From Lachnospiraceae bacterium (GTDB lineage: Bacteria; Bacillota_A; Clostridia; Lachnospirales; Lachnospiraceae): a stretch of 6,470 nucleotides of DNA. The stretch is taken from positions 1 to 6,470 of the forward strand of contig JAQUUB010000175.1 of NCBI GenBank assembly GCA_028694115.1. Direction: 5' to 3'. Both the position numbers and the translations under genes were made by a program. The stretch's first letter is position 1; each line of letters starts with the position of its first letter. This document shows, one piece after another, positions 1 through 4,795 of this stretch. The notes under the pieces are model-generated. The model saw only the letters and a program-made list of their open reading frames with translations, was not told the DNA's origin and ran no database searches.

Positions 1-645
1 TTTTTCTTCTTCCAGACGATACATCTCTATTGCCACTAAGAGATTCTCAATTTGATCAACCCATTTTGGCTTTACATCCAAAGCAGCTTCATATTTCTGA
101 ATCAAGGCATTGCTGTCTTTCCCCTCTCCTGTAAATTCCTCAATCATCTTCGAAGTCAATTCAGCATCACCTCCAAGATTTACTGGTGTATAATCACATA
201 CATTTGCAGCAACATTAAGGTGTTTGCATCCATCAGCATACTTCTCCACATTGCTATGATCGTGTCCATGAATATTAAGGCACCAGGAAAGACCATATAC
301 CGGTTCATGTGAAAGTAATATCTTATCTGCTATAAATAATGGCCCTGAATAAATTTCATCAAAAAGTCCTATGTAATCCGACCTTCGATCGTGATTGCCC
401 AAAAGCAGAATCTTATGTTTGCTTTTAAGCCTATCTATATAAACCGGATTCCCTACGTCCCCAAGACAGATAAATGTATCACTAGGTTTCACTATATTAT
501 TTATCTGTTCAACCTGTTGCTCAGGAAGAATCCACTTTGGATCCATCAATTTGCAATCAGCATCATCAAAATGAGTATCAGACAGAAGATATACCGATCC
601 TCCTTTGGACCATGGTTTGAATATATCATATAATGTTGGTATCAT
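1..645 (-). CDS. Calcineurin-like metallophosphoesterase, C-terminus cut by window edge
   Basis: Predicted cytosolic metal-dependent phosphoesterase of the calcineurin-like superfamily; the natural substrate is not evident. The frame is open for 215 codons from ATG at 645 to base 1 without a stop, so the 3' end lies outside the window. The metal-binding motifs occur in family order: DTH (residues 23-25), GDVGN (62-66), GNHDR (83-87), SHEP (112-115) and HGHDH (126-130). This is the short bacterial type, about 150 residues of catalytic domain, followed by a polar, helix-rich tail (about 160-215). The start is set by an AGGAAGAGG ribosome binding site about 6 bases upstream. It is co-directional with the integrase but separated from it by a hairpin, so it is probably an independent unit and perhaps the chromosomal flank of the element. 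Fold assignment is firm; specific function and host or element origin are inference. Confidence 0.93.
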   Translation of the reverse strand, partial: MIPTLYDIFKPWSKGGSVYLLSDTHFDDADCKLMDPKWILPEQQVEQINNIVKPSDTFICLGDVGNPVYIDRLKSKHKILLLGNHDRRSDYIGLFDEIYSGPLFIADKILLSHEPVYGLSWCLNIHGHDHSNVEKYADGCKHLNVAANVCDYTPVNLGGDAELTSKMIEEFTGEGKDSNALIQKYEAALDVKPKWVDQIENLLVAIEMYRLEEEK

Positions 646-744
646 AATCTACCTCTTCCTTTTTTTGTTCCTTTTTATAGTAACTATCCTTAATAGCAAT
701 ATAAATGCCACAAATCGAGATTTTCTCATCTTGTGGCACTTACA
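646..744. other. Integrase-phosphoesterase junction, candidate element end
   Basis: This is the only gap between the integrase stop and the next gene, so it is where an attachment site would be expected, because integrase genes of Tn916-like elements lie next to one end. It contains a T-rich run (659-676), an 11-base palindrome ATAGTAACTAT (677-687) and a hairpin (706-738). A -10-like TATAAA on the minus strand (674-679) could serve the phosphoesterase, but no convincing -35 precedes it. No second copy of an att core is visible in the window, so the exact end is not defined. Confidence 0.3.
700..738 (-). terminator. Probable terminator of the integrase gene
   Basis: Perfect 8-base arms TGCCACAA (706-713) and TTGTGGCA (731-738) enclose a smaller GAGA/TCTC stem. 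Read on the minus strand, the stem starts 7 bases after the integrase stop and is followed by TTTATATT, a weak U-rich tail. The position fits a terminator; a recombinase-related structure is the alternative. Confidence 0.55.
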
Positions 745-1971
745 TCATTTCACCATGATTTTCCCATTCAAAGTTGCAAACACTTCCTGCTTCTTTTCTG
801 CAGTACACTCAGCATAGATATCCATTGTAGTCGTGATGTCCGAATGTCCCATAACAGACTGAATTACCTTCAGATTGGACTCATTCTCGCAAAGTCTGGT
901 ACAAAAAGTATGTCTTAAATGATGAGCAGAAAAATGTGGGAGCAAAAGCGCTTCTCTATCTTCTTTCTTTGCTGCTTCCTCTTCTCCCTTGTTATAATCC
1001 TCATAGATTCTCTTGATTGCACGATTCACAGATTCCGGCGTATAAACATTTCCTTCTCCTGTAGAAAATACAAAGTTACGAAATCCATCAATCTCATTGG
1101 TTCCAAATCCTAGCACCTTCTGAATCTGATATTCTTCAAGAAATGCATCATACACTTCGTCAATCATCGGAATTGTTCTCTCTCCAGCTTCCGTCTTTGG
1201 TGTTGAAATATGAACCACAGAACCATGATCTGGCTCCGGTCTATAAGTCAATGTTTTGCAAACTTTGATGATTCTCTTTTCAAAATCGAGATCGTTCCAG
1301 CAAAGACCTAGACATTCACCAATACGCATCCCCGTTCCCAAGAGGACCGTGATTACCGGCTCCCATCCATGAAACTCATAATTTTCACAAAGATGATTCA
1401 TAAAAACTTTCTGCTGAGGAGCTGTAAGAGCATGACGCTTTCTCCTAAATGCAGCAGAGTTTTTCTTAATCTCTGCCATGACTCCATCGGATGGGTTCTT
1501 CCTGATGATATCATCACGTACAGCAAGTTCGAACATAGGATGCAACTGTGTATGAACATTATCTAACGTGTTTGGCTGCAGTCCCTGCTCAAACATCAAC
1601 CAGTTATAGAACTCCTTTACATCTGAGTACTTAATTTTCACCAATCTCTTTTTGCCAAAAGTATTGCGAATAAAATGATCATAGCAATACTTATAATTGT
1701 TCCTGGTAGATGGTTTTAAATTATACTTCTGCGAAATATACTTATCATACATCTCATTGACTGTAATTTTTTCCGCACGGGAGGCATCTAATCCATCCTC
1801 CATATCCCTGCGAACCACTTTTTCAATATCTCGGAGTGCCACTAAAGTCTTTGCATATCTATAATGGCGCTTTCCTCTTTTATCCTGATAGGAAAAACAA
1901 TATCTTCCATCAGTTCTTTGGGACTCTCCGGTCCGAAGAGCGTACCCTTTTGAATCTTTTCTTGATGCCAT
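745..1971 (-). CDS. int: Tn916-type tyrosine recombinase (integrase)
   Basis: Site-specific DNA recombinase that integrates and excises the mobile element. It has 408 residues, the usual size for the Tn916 Int family. Residues 1-55 form the N-terminal arm-binding domain, with the typical RTGESQRTDGRY stretch at 13-24. Residues 67-165 are the SAM-like core-binding domain, and about 180-395 the catalytic domain. Catalytic residues are all present: R216 (TGMRIGE), K259 (STPKTEAGER), H350 and R353 (HHLRHTFCT), H376 (MGHSD) and nucleophile Y386 (DIYAE). The ATG start follows AGGAGG by 7 bases. A sigma-70-like promoter lies about 55 bases upstream. The gene reads as intact and functional. No excisionase gene lies between it and the sigma gene, unlike Tn916. 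It ends next to the element boundary region, as expected for this family. Confidence 0.97.
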   Translation of the reverse strand: MASRKDSKGYALRTGESQRTDGRYCFSYQDKRGKRHYRYAKTLVALRDIEKVVRRDMEDGLDASRAEKITVNEMYDKYISQKYNLKPSTRNNYKYCYDHFIRNTFGKKRLVKIKYSDVKEFYNWLMFEQGLQPNTLDNVHTQLHPMFELAVRDDIIRKNPSDGVMAEIKKNSAAFRRKRHALTAPQQKVFMNHLCENYEFHGWEPVITVLLGTGMRIGECLGLCWNDLDFEKRIIKVCKTLTYRPEPDHGSVVHISTPKTEAGERTIPMIDEVYDAFLEEYQIQKVLGFGTNEIDGFRNFVFSTGEGNVYTPESVNRAIKRIYEDYNKGEEEAAKKEDREALLLPHFSAHHLRHTFCTRLCENESNLKVIQSVMGHSDITTTMDIYAECTAEKKQEVFATLNGKIMVK

Positions 1972-2024
1972 TTTCTTCCTCCTGATTCTACAGAGGAATA
2001 GCTTTTCTTTACGCGTTCACCATA

Positions 2025-2053
2025 AATATATACGGATCTGATTGCTTTTACAA
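2025..2053 (-). promoter_or_regulatory. Predicted promoter of the integrase gene
   Basis: Minus-strand TTGTAA (2048-2053) and TATATT (2025-2030) are separated by exactly 17 bases, matching 4 of 6 and 5 of 6 consensus positions. The predicted start near 2018 leaves a leader of about 45 bases before the integrase ATG. It lies in the only gap between sigma and integrase genes, so integrase could be expressed separately from the sigma gene. Confidence 0.45.
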
Positions 2054-2112
2054 GCACAATTTTTGGCGTTTTTATGCCATTCCTACGTGATTGTTTATGA
2101 TGCTTTATAGAG

Positions 2113-2565
2113 CTACTCTTCCTCTAAAAAATGTTCCAAATATTCATTAATTTTTTCAATATTATACAAAGTAGACTTTCTATGCTCACTAACAGTGCTA
2201 CGATCAAGGTTAAGAATTTCTGCAATCCTAGTATCTGTTTCTTCCTCAACAACTGAAAGTAACAACACTTCTTTTTGTCTTGCTGATAATTTGTTAATTG
2301 CTTGAAGCAATCTTTCATCTTTAAATTGTGCTTTTAGATTCATACCAGCCACCTCAAAATGTTCATAATCGGAATCGTAGGTATCCATTGTTTTCAGGTA
2401 CTTTCTGTCCTCTTCAAAAAGATCATCCATAGATATTTCCATAAGATCACGCTTGTCTGTATGACCCAGCTTATAATCGTATGCAGCATTATGAATTACT
2501 TTTTTACAAAAGGAAGAAAATTGTCTGCGAACTGCCAATTCATAGTCATTTGTCCGTTCCGTCAA
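2113..2565 (-). CDS. Orf7-like small sigma-70-family factor
   Basis: Resembles Orf7 of Tn916, a small sigma-factor-like protein that lies in the same position and orientation relative to int. It would direct RNA polymerase to element promoters. About 150 residues, against about 140 for Tn916 Orf7. Numbering from the upstream GTG, a region-2-like N-terminal helical part covers 10-80, and a region-4-like HTH covers about 93-140, with KLSARQKEVLLLSVVEEETD (95-114) then the HTH RIAEILNLDRSTVSEHR (116-132). The open frame begins with GTG at 2574, but that codon overlaps the Shine-Dalgarno AAAGGGGG (2574-2581). TTG at 2565 sits 8 bases from it and is the better start, so it is used here. The gene is divergent from the Xre gene, and its leader holds an intrinsic terminator. 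Family assignment is good; which promoters it recognises is unknown. Confidence 0.88.
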   Translation of the reverse strand: MTERTNDYELAVRRQFSSFCKKVIHNAAYDYKLGHTDKRDLMEISMDDLFEEDRKYLKTMDTYDSDYEHFEVAGMNLKAQFKDERLLQAINKLSARQKEVLLLSVVEEETDTRIAEILNLDRSTVSEHRKSTLYNIEKINEYLEHFLEEE

Positions 2566-2573
2566 AGGGTTCA

Positions 2574-2581
2574 CCCCCTTT
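2574..2581 (-). promoter_or_regulatory. Ribosome binding site that decides the sigma start (TTG)
   Basis: AAAGGGGG on the minus strand overlaps the in-frame GTG at 2574, leaving zero spacing for that codon, and lies 8 bases from the in-frame TTG at 2565. A CCCCC run upstream in the same leader (minus strand, 2654-2658) could pair with it. Confidence 0.6.
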
Positions 2582-2686
2582 CGTACCGGACCTATACAAT
2601 TTGGTCCTTAATCGTCCCCTATTTACATAGAACTGTAGATACTTTTCATTGATGGGGGCTTTCACAAAAAATAATTGAATTTTTTT

Positions 2687-2741
2687 TAATAAACAAAAAG
2701 AAAGCAGCCTATTACTTGTTCTTTGTAATAAGTTGCTTTCT
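2687..2741 (-). terminator. Intrinsic terminator in the sigma leader (possible attenuator)
   Basis: Arms 2699-2715 and 2725-2741 match over 17 bases with two mismatches (one a wobble on either strand) around a 9-base loop. On the minus strand the stem is followed by TTTTTGTTTATT. It lies between the predicted sigma promoter (2790-2818) and the sigma start (2565), so every sigma transcript from that promoter must pass it. Either it attenuates sigma expression, or it ends an unseen transcript from further upstream. Confidence 0.75.
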
Positions 2742-2780
2742 ATGATGTGATGCTGGCAGTGTTTGTCTATGTGCTTTTTT

Positions 2781-2790
2781 AACGTTACCT
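2781..2790. promoter_or_regulatory. Candidate Xre operator copy 1 (AACGTTACCT)
   Basis: A 10-base sequence identical to 2971-2980; the match runs over 14 bases with one mismatch (AACGTTACCT, T or A, then TAT). It overlaps the candidate sigma -10. Inferred binding site of the neighbouring Xre protein. Confidence 0.4.
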
Positions 2791-2818
2791 TTATGGTGAA
2801 AGAGTTTTCAGAGTTAAA
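2790..2818 (-). promoter_or_regulatory. Weak candidate promoter of the sigma gene
   Basis: Minus-strand TTTAAC (2813-2818) and CATAAA (2790-2795) with 17-base spacing. The match to consensus is weak, 3 of 6 and 4 of 6. Support comes from the repeat AACGTTACCT, which ends exactly at this -10 and also occurs at the Xre start site. Confidence 0.3.
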
Positions 2819-2840
2819 TTCTCTGCTTATTGCACTTCTC

Positions 2841-2939
2841 CTAGTGTAATTAAGGATACTCGAGATATGTTTCTCATGATTGCTCCAATGCAGCAATCAA
2901 AGCACTAGAAAAAAGCCTTCTGTAATTGCTGTTTTTTTT
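2841..2939 (+). terminator. Rightward hairpin set ending in T8, with alternative pairings
   Basis: CAGCAAT (2891-2897) pairs with ATTGCTG (2925-2931), which is followed directly by T8 (2932-2939), the form of an intrinsic terminator. AGCAATCA (2892-2899) can instead pair with TGATTGCT (2877-2884). These two hairpins exclude each other. CTAGTG (2841-2846) and CACTAG (2903-2908) can close around the upstream hairpin. The T run also serves as part of the Xre -35 region, so it may have no terminator role. Confidence 0.35.
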
Positions 2940-2964
2940 ACAATTACAAAGACTCCAATATAAT
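2937..2964 (+). promoter_or_regulatory. Promoter of the Xre repressor gene
   Basis: TTTACA (2937-2942, 5 of 6) and TATAAT (2959-2964, perfect) with a 16-base spacer. The predicted start near 2971 gives a leader of about 78 bases. The -35 is flanked by the inverted repeat TGTAATTG (2921-2928) and CAATTACA (2941-2948), and the start site carries the AACGTTACCT element. Confidence 0.7.
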
Positions 2965-2970
2965 GCTTAA

Positions 2971-2988
2971 AACGTTACCTATATAACG
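2971..2988. promoter_or_regulatory. Candidate Xre operator copy 2 at the Xre start site
   Basis: Second copy of AACGTTACCT (2971-2980), here completed to the inverted repeat CGTTA-N6-TAACG (2973-2977 and 2984-2988). It begins 6 bases after the -10 of the Xre promoter, so a bound repressor would block initiation. A further TAACCGTTTT lies at 2992-3001. Autorepression is typical of cI/Xre regulators; binding here is inferred. Confidence 0.45.
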
Positions 2989-3048
2989 CTATAACCGTTT
3001 TTGAGTTTCCCACGAATGTAATTACAATTATCTCAGGGAGGTGATAAC

Positions 3049-3468
3049 ATGGAATATGATGCTCGCTTCATGGGACGTATGATTAAATATGCCAGAGAAG
3101 CCAAAAATCTAACTCAAGATGATGCTGCGATAAAGCTTAATATTTCAGAATCATTTTACAAACAAATAGAACAAGGTACCGGAAATCCAAGTCTTCCGAA
3201 TTTCTACTCAATCCTTAATTTTTATAATTTATCTGCTGATTCGCTTCTATTTCCTGGTGTTAGTGATCAAAACTCAACTGCAAACCAAATTATAAGAATT
3301 TTAGGAAGATGCAATGATTCTGAATTACGCTTCATTTTTGCAATGATTACTGCACTTATCAGTAATAATGATAATTCTTTAAAAGATGTTGCAACTCCAA
3401 CACTTGAAGAACTCTATGCTAAATGTCTTGCTGAATTTACATATAAGAATTCTGAAAGTACAAAGTAA
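3049..3468 (+). CDS. Xre/cI-like transcriptional repressor (Tn916 Orf9-like)
   Basis: DNA-binding regulator of 139 residues, in the place and orientation of the cI-like Orf9 of Tn916, divergent from the sigma gene. An HTH_3-type domain covers about residues 8-66, with the HTH at 22-41 (TQDDAAIKLNISESFYKQIE) and the usual NPSLPNFYSILNFYNLSADSLLFP continuation at 46-69 described here by its ends NPSL and LLFP. The C-terminal helical part (80-107, with SELRFIFAMITALI) is probably for dimerisation. The ATG follows GGAGG (3037-3041) by 7 bases. It has its own promoter with a palindromic element at the start site, which suggests autorepression, and probably controls the sigma gene as well. It ends at a strong hairpin terminator. 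There is no peptidase domain, so LexA-like self-cleavage is unlikely. Confidence 0.92.
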   Translation: MEYDARFMGRMIKYAREAKNLTQDDAAIKLNISESFYKQIEQGTGNPSLPNFYSILNFYNLSADSLLFPGVSDQNSTANQIIRILGRCNDSELRFIFAMITALISNNDNSLKDVATPTLEELYAKCLAEFTYKNSESTK

Positions 3469-3483
3469 TACATGAATACGCGC

Positions 3484-3531
3484 AAAAAGAGTGACCGATG
3501 TAATATTTCTTACACAAGTCACTCTTTTTTT
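3484..3531. terminator. Bidirectional terminator shared by Xre and small peptide genes
   Basis: Arms AAAAAGAGTGAC (3484-3495) and GTCACTCTTTTT (3518-3529) plus an inner TGTAA/TTACA stem (3499-3503, 3510-3514). The plus strand ends in T7 (3525-3531), 15 bases after the Xre stop. The minus strand ends in T5, and its stem overlaps the stop codon of the small peptide gene. It ends both converging transcripts. Confidence 0.88.
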
Positions 3532-3595
3532 ATCCTCTTATTGCATTAAATAAATCTCTAATAGCGTAAAATATATCCGTTGAATATAAACCCAT
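3530..3595 (-). CDS. 21-residue amphipathic peptide, unrecognised
   Basis: A complete 21-codon gene: ATG at 3595, TAA at 3530-3532. A perfect AAGGAGG (3606-3612) lies 10 bases upstream, and a terminator starts at the stop codon. The peptide begins MGLYSTDIFY and ends FNAIRG. AIR occurs twice at a 7-residue step (11-13 and 18-20). D7, R13, D14 and R20 give no net charge, and hydrophobic I, F, Y, L residues fall on one helical face, so an amphipathic helix is likely. There is no signal peptide, no cysteine and no double-glycine leader. In size and character it recalls phenol-soluble modulins or type I toxin peptides, but I see no sequence identity to a known family. A long inverted repeat and an upstream direct repeat point to regulation. 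That it is translated is well supported; function is unknown. Confidence 0.65.
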   Translation of the reverse strand: MGLYSTDIFYAIRDLFNAIRG

Positions 3596-3605
3596 TGATA
3601 TAGTA

Positions 3606-3612
3606 CCTCCTT
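3606..3612 (-). promoter_or_regulatory. Ribosome binding site of the small peptide gene
   Basis: Minus-strand AAGGAGG, a full anti-16S match, 10 bases before the ATG at 3595. Its last three bases (AGG) belong to one arm of the inverted repeat, so it is partly sequestered if the RNA hairpin forms. Confidence 0.7.
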
Positions 3613-3627
3613 CTTCAATCTGAAGGT

Positions 3628-3636
3628 ACTATACCA
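3628..3636 (-). promoter_or_regulatory. Extended -10 promoter element of the small peptide gene
   Basis: Minus-strand TGGTATAGT contains the TGN extension and TATAGT (5 of 6). The -35 position (about 3651-3656, TCGTTT) is poor, so the promoter would need an activator or rely on the extended -10. The predicted start is near 3621, giving a leader of about 25 bases. Confidence 0.45.
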
Positions 3637-3663
3637 ATAAAATATGCCGTAAACGAAAAGCTG

Positions 3664-3700
3664 CATCCAAATGTCATTTTTCGACATCGTAATGTCATTT
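3664..3700. repeat. 16-base direct repeat, 21-base period, upstream of the peptide promoter
   Basis: CATCCAAATGTCATTT (3664-3679) and CATCGTAATGTCATTT (3685-3700) match at 14 of 16 positions and start exactly 21 bases apart, two helical turns. They end just upstream of the weak -35 position of the peptide gene, the usual place for an activator. LytTR regulators such as AgrA and ComE bind 9-base direct repeats separated by 12 bases, the same period. Confidence 0.5.
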
Positions 3701-3705
3701 CAAAC

Positions 3706-3743
3706 AAAAAAATCGTTGAAATACAATTAAGCACTTCAACGAT
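3706..3743 (-). terminator. Terminator of the GIY-YIG gene
   Basis: Minus-strand ATCGTTGAA (3735-3743) and TTCAACGAT (3712-3720) form a perfect 9-base stem followed by a T7 run (3706-3712). It lies 62 bases after the GIY-YIG stop and separates it from the small peptide gene. Confidence 0.9.
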
Positions 3744-3804
3744 CTATATCAATATTTATATTCAATTAGCTCAACCACAAATAAAAATTTACTAAGATTA
3801 TTTC

Positions 3805-4566
3805 TCAGGAATCCTCTTTTATAAAATACTTAATGGGATTTTGTTCTCCTTTATTAAATAGGTTTGCTACCGATTTGTTCTTGTATTTGTTCTGTATATC
3901 TGGCTGTGCTATATTTCCAATAAATTCAAATCTGTTTACATCCTGTGGAAGCACTTCCGCCCTTATATATTGAAGTGTTGAGTGTCCTGGCAACCAACAT
4001 TTTACAGAATATACTTCCAACACCATTCCTTCATAAATAGAAAAGACATATTCTACCTTATCTGCTCTTTCTTTGTTTACTCTCCAACAGCATCTAGTAA
4101 GGTCATAGAGTTCGAATGGTGTCATAGTATTTCTGTAATATTTATTTACACGAATCATCATAATATTATCAGTTAAATCTTCCATTTTGAGTTCTTCACA
4201 AGCATACCTAGCATTTAATGTATTTACGTTAATCCTACCATACGTTGCAACATGATGACCTCTTTGCGCATTTGTTAGATTTTCAATTCCAATTAAATCT
4301 ATAGCAGCTGCTTCAACTTTAAATGCTGTTGTTTCATCAACCCCATGAACTAATATTTCAATGATAGGTTCTTTTCCTCTGTCTAAAATCTCTTTTATTT
4401 TTTTAATCTTATCATTTTCGCCATCTTGAATCATATGATTAAAGACTCTGTTTCCTTTTCCTTTACCAACATAAAATGGCTCACGTGTATCCGGATCAGA
4501 ATAAACATACACATAATACAATAAATTATCAATCGTTTTTGAGGAAAATTCATTTATATTTTTCAT
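3805..4566 (-). CDS. LEM-3-like GIY-YIG endonuclease-type protein with C-terminal domain
   Basis: Probable DNA endonuclease of 253 residues, cytosolic. Numbering from the upstream TTG, an N-terminal GIY-YIG domain covers about 18-105: YVYVY (21-25) for GIY, FYVGKGKGNR (34-43) for YIG with the catalytic-type arginine R43, H47, acidic E88 (KVEAAAIDLIG) and LTN (100-102). This YVGKG form is the LEM-3/Ankle1-like branch, not UvrC. The C-terminal part (about 170-251) has a WLPGH stretch and ends RFEFIGNIA, KYKNKSVANLF and GEQNPIKYF, a pattern I have seen in proteins that follow or accompany GIY-YIG domains. It is probably a separate recognition domain. ATG at 4566 is chosen because AAGG lies 9 bases upstream; TTG at 4575 abuts AAGG. 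It has its own promoter and terminator, so it is monocistronic. Role, such as defence or homing, is not shown. Confidence 0.88.
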   Translation of the reverse strand: MKNINEFSSKTIDNLLYYVYVYSDPDTREPFYVGKGKGNRVFNHMIQDGENDKIKKIKEILDRGKEPIIEILVHGVDETTAFKVEAAAIDLIGIENLTNAQRGHHVATYGRINVNTLNARYACEELKMEDLTDNIMMIRVNKYYRNTMTPFELYDLTRCCWRVNKERADKVEYVFSIYEGMVLEVYSVKCWLPGHSTLQYIRAEVLPQDVNRFEFIGNIAQPDIQNKYKNKSVANLFNKGEQNPIKYFIKEDS

Positions 4567-4598
4567 TAAGTTCAACCTTCTCCGTAAATTATATTTAA

Positions 4599-4626
4599 AC
4601 TATAAAATCTATTTGTTGCCTATAAA
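4599..4626 (-). promoter_or_regulatory. Candidate promoter of the GIY-YIG gene
   Basis: Minus-strand TTTATA (4621-4626, 4 of 6) and TATAGT (4599-4604, 5 of 6) with a 16-base spacer. The start near 4592 would leave a leader of about 25 bases before the ATG at 4566. A perfect TATAAT at 4588-4593 lacks a -35 and is too close to the ribosome site. Confidence 0.4.
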
Positions 4627-4713
4627 CAATCTCAATTTCTTTGCATGGAAACATATCATTTTCACGATAATATGCTATGTATATTGTTTACTCCAAATAA
4701 AGAATTAGTCTCC

Positions 4714-4742
4714 CATCTACTCCATTTTGTTATTGGTAGATG
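4714..4742. repeat. Small inverted repeat between the cargo genes
   Basis: CATCTAC (4714-4720) and GTAGATG (4736-4742) form a 7-base stem in the 229-base gap after the large membrane-protein gene. There is no clear T run on the minus strand, so it is not a convincing terminator. I see nothing else in this gap except the GIY-YIG promoter. Confidence 0.3.
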
Positions 4743-4795
4743 CATTTTATTAAATAATTTGTTTTTCTTCGGCATATTTAGAACATTAATATCCG

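Larger units (their letters stand above)
2845..3026. repeat. Four TGTAATT motifs in the Xre promoter region
   Basis: TGTAATTA at 2845-2852, TGTAATTG at 2921-2928, its reverse complement CAATTACA at 2941-2948, and the perfect 10-base palindrome TGTAATTACA at 3017-3026 in the Xre leader. A second operator family is possible, but AT-rich motifs recur by chance more easily than others. Confidence 0.35.
2566..3048. other. Divergent regulatory region between sigma and Xre genes
   Basis: About 480 bases with no convincing gene on either strand. It holds an Xre promoter, a weaker sigma promoter, two copies of AACGTTACCT, four copies of TGTAATT, a leftward terminator hairpin, a rightward hairpin with T8, and a GGACC/GGTCC hairpin (2588-2607) just before the sigma ribosome binding site. 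The density of inverted and direct repeats suggests this is the main switch of the element. Confidence 0.7.
3594..3638. repeat. 15-base inverted repeat over the peptide promoter and translation start
   Basis: ATTGATATAGTACCT (3594-3608) and AGGTACTATACCAAT (3624-3638) are complementary except for one position, which is a G-T wobble on the minus strand. One arm contains the extended -10 of the peptide gene, the other its Shine-Dalgarno 3' half and start codon region. If transcription starts upstream, the RNA hairpin would hide the ribosome site. If it starts at the -10 inside the repeat, the palindrome acts as DNA, for example as an operator. Confidence 0.75.

Noticed and set aside
2065..2078. 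Inverted repeat GGCGTTTTTATGCC after the sigma gene
   Set aside because: Only five pairs including a wobble, with no T run on the sigma strand; too weak to call a terminator.
1842..2123. Open minus-strand frame between sigma and integrase, checked as a possible excisionase
   Set aside because: No start with a ribosome site, it overlaps the integrase N-terminus by 130 bases, and the sequence does not look like an excisionase.
2827..2877. Possible 16-codon leader peptide on the minus strand with GGAG 5 bases before ATG
   Set aside because: It lies upstream of the predicted sigma transcription start, carries no run of regulatory codons, and its ribosome site is inside a hairpin.
2546..2896. 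Minus-strand open frame of 116 codons across the divergent region
   Set aside because: It overlaps the sigma start, runs through a terminator hairpin and a promoter, and has no recognisable domain.
4662..4775. 37-codon minus-strand frame between the two cargo genes
   Set aside because: No ribosome binding site and no conserved-looking features; likely chance in AT-rich DNA.
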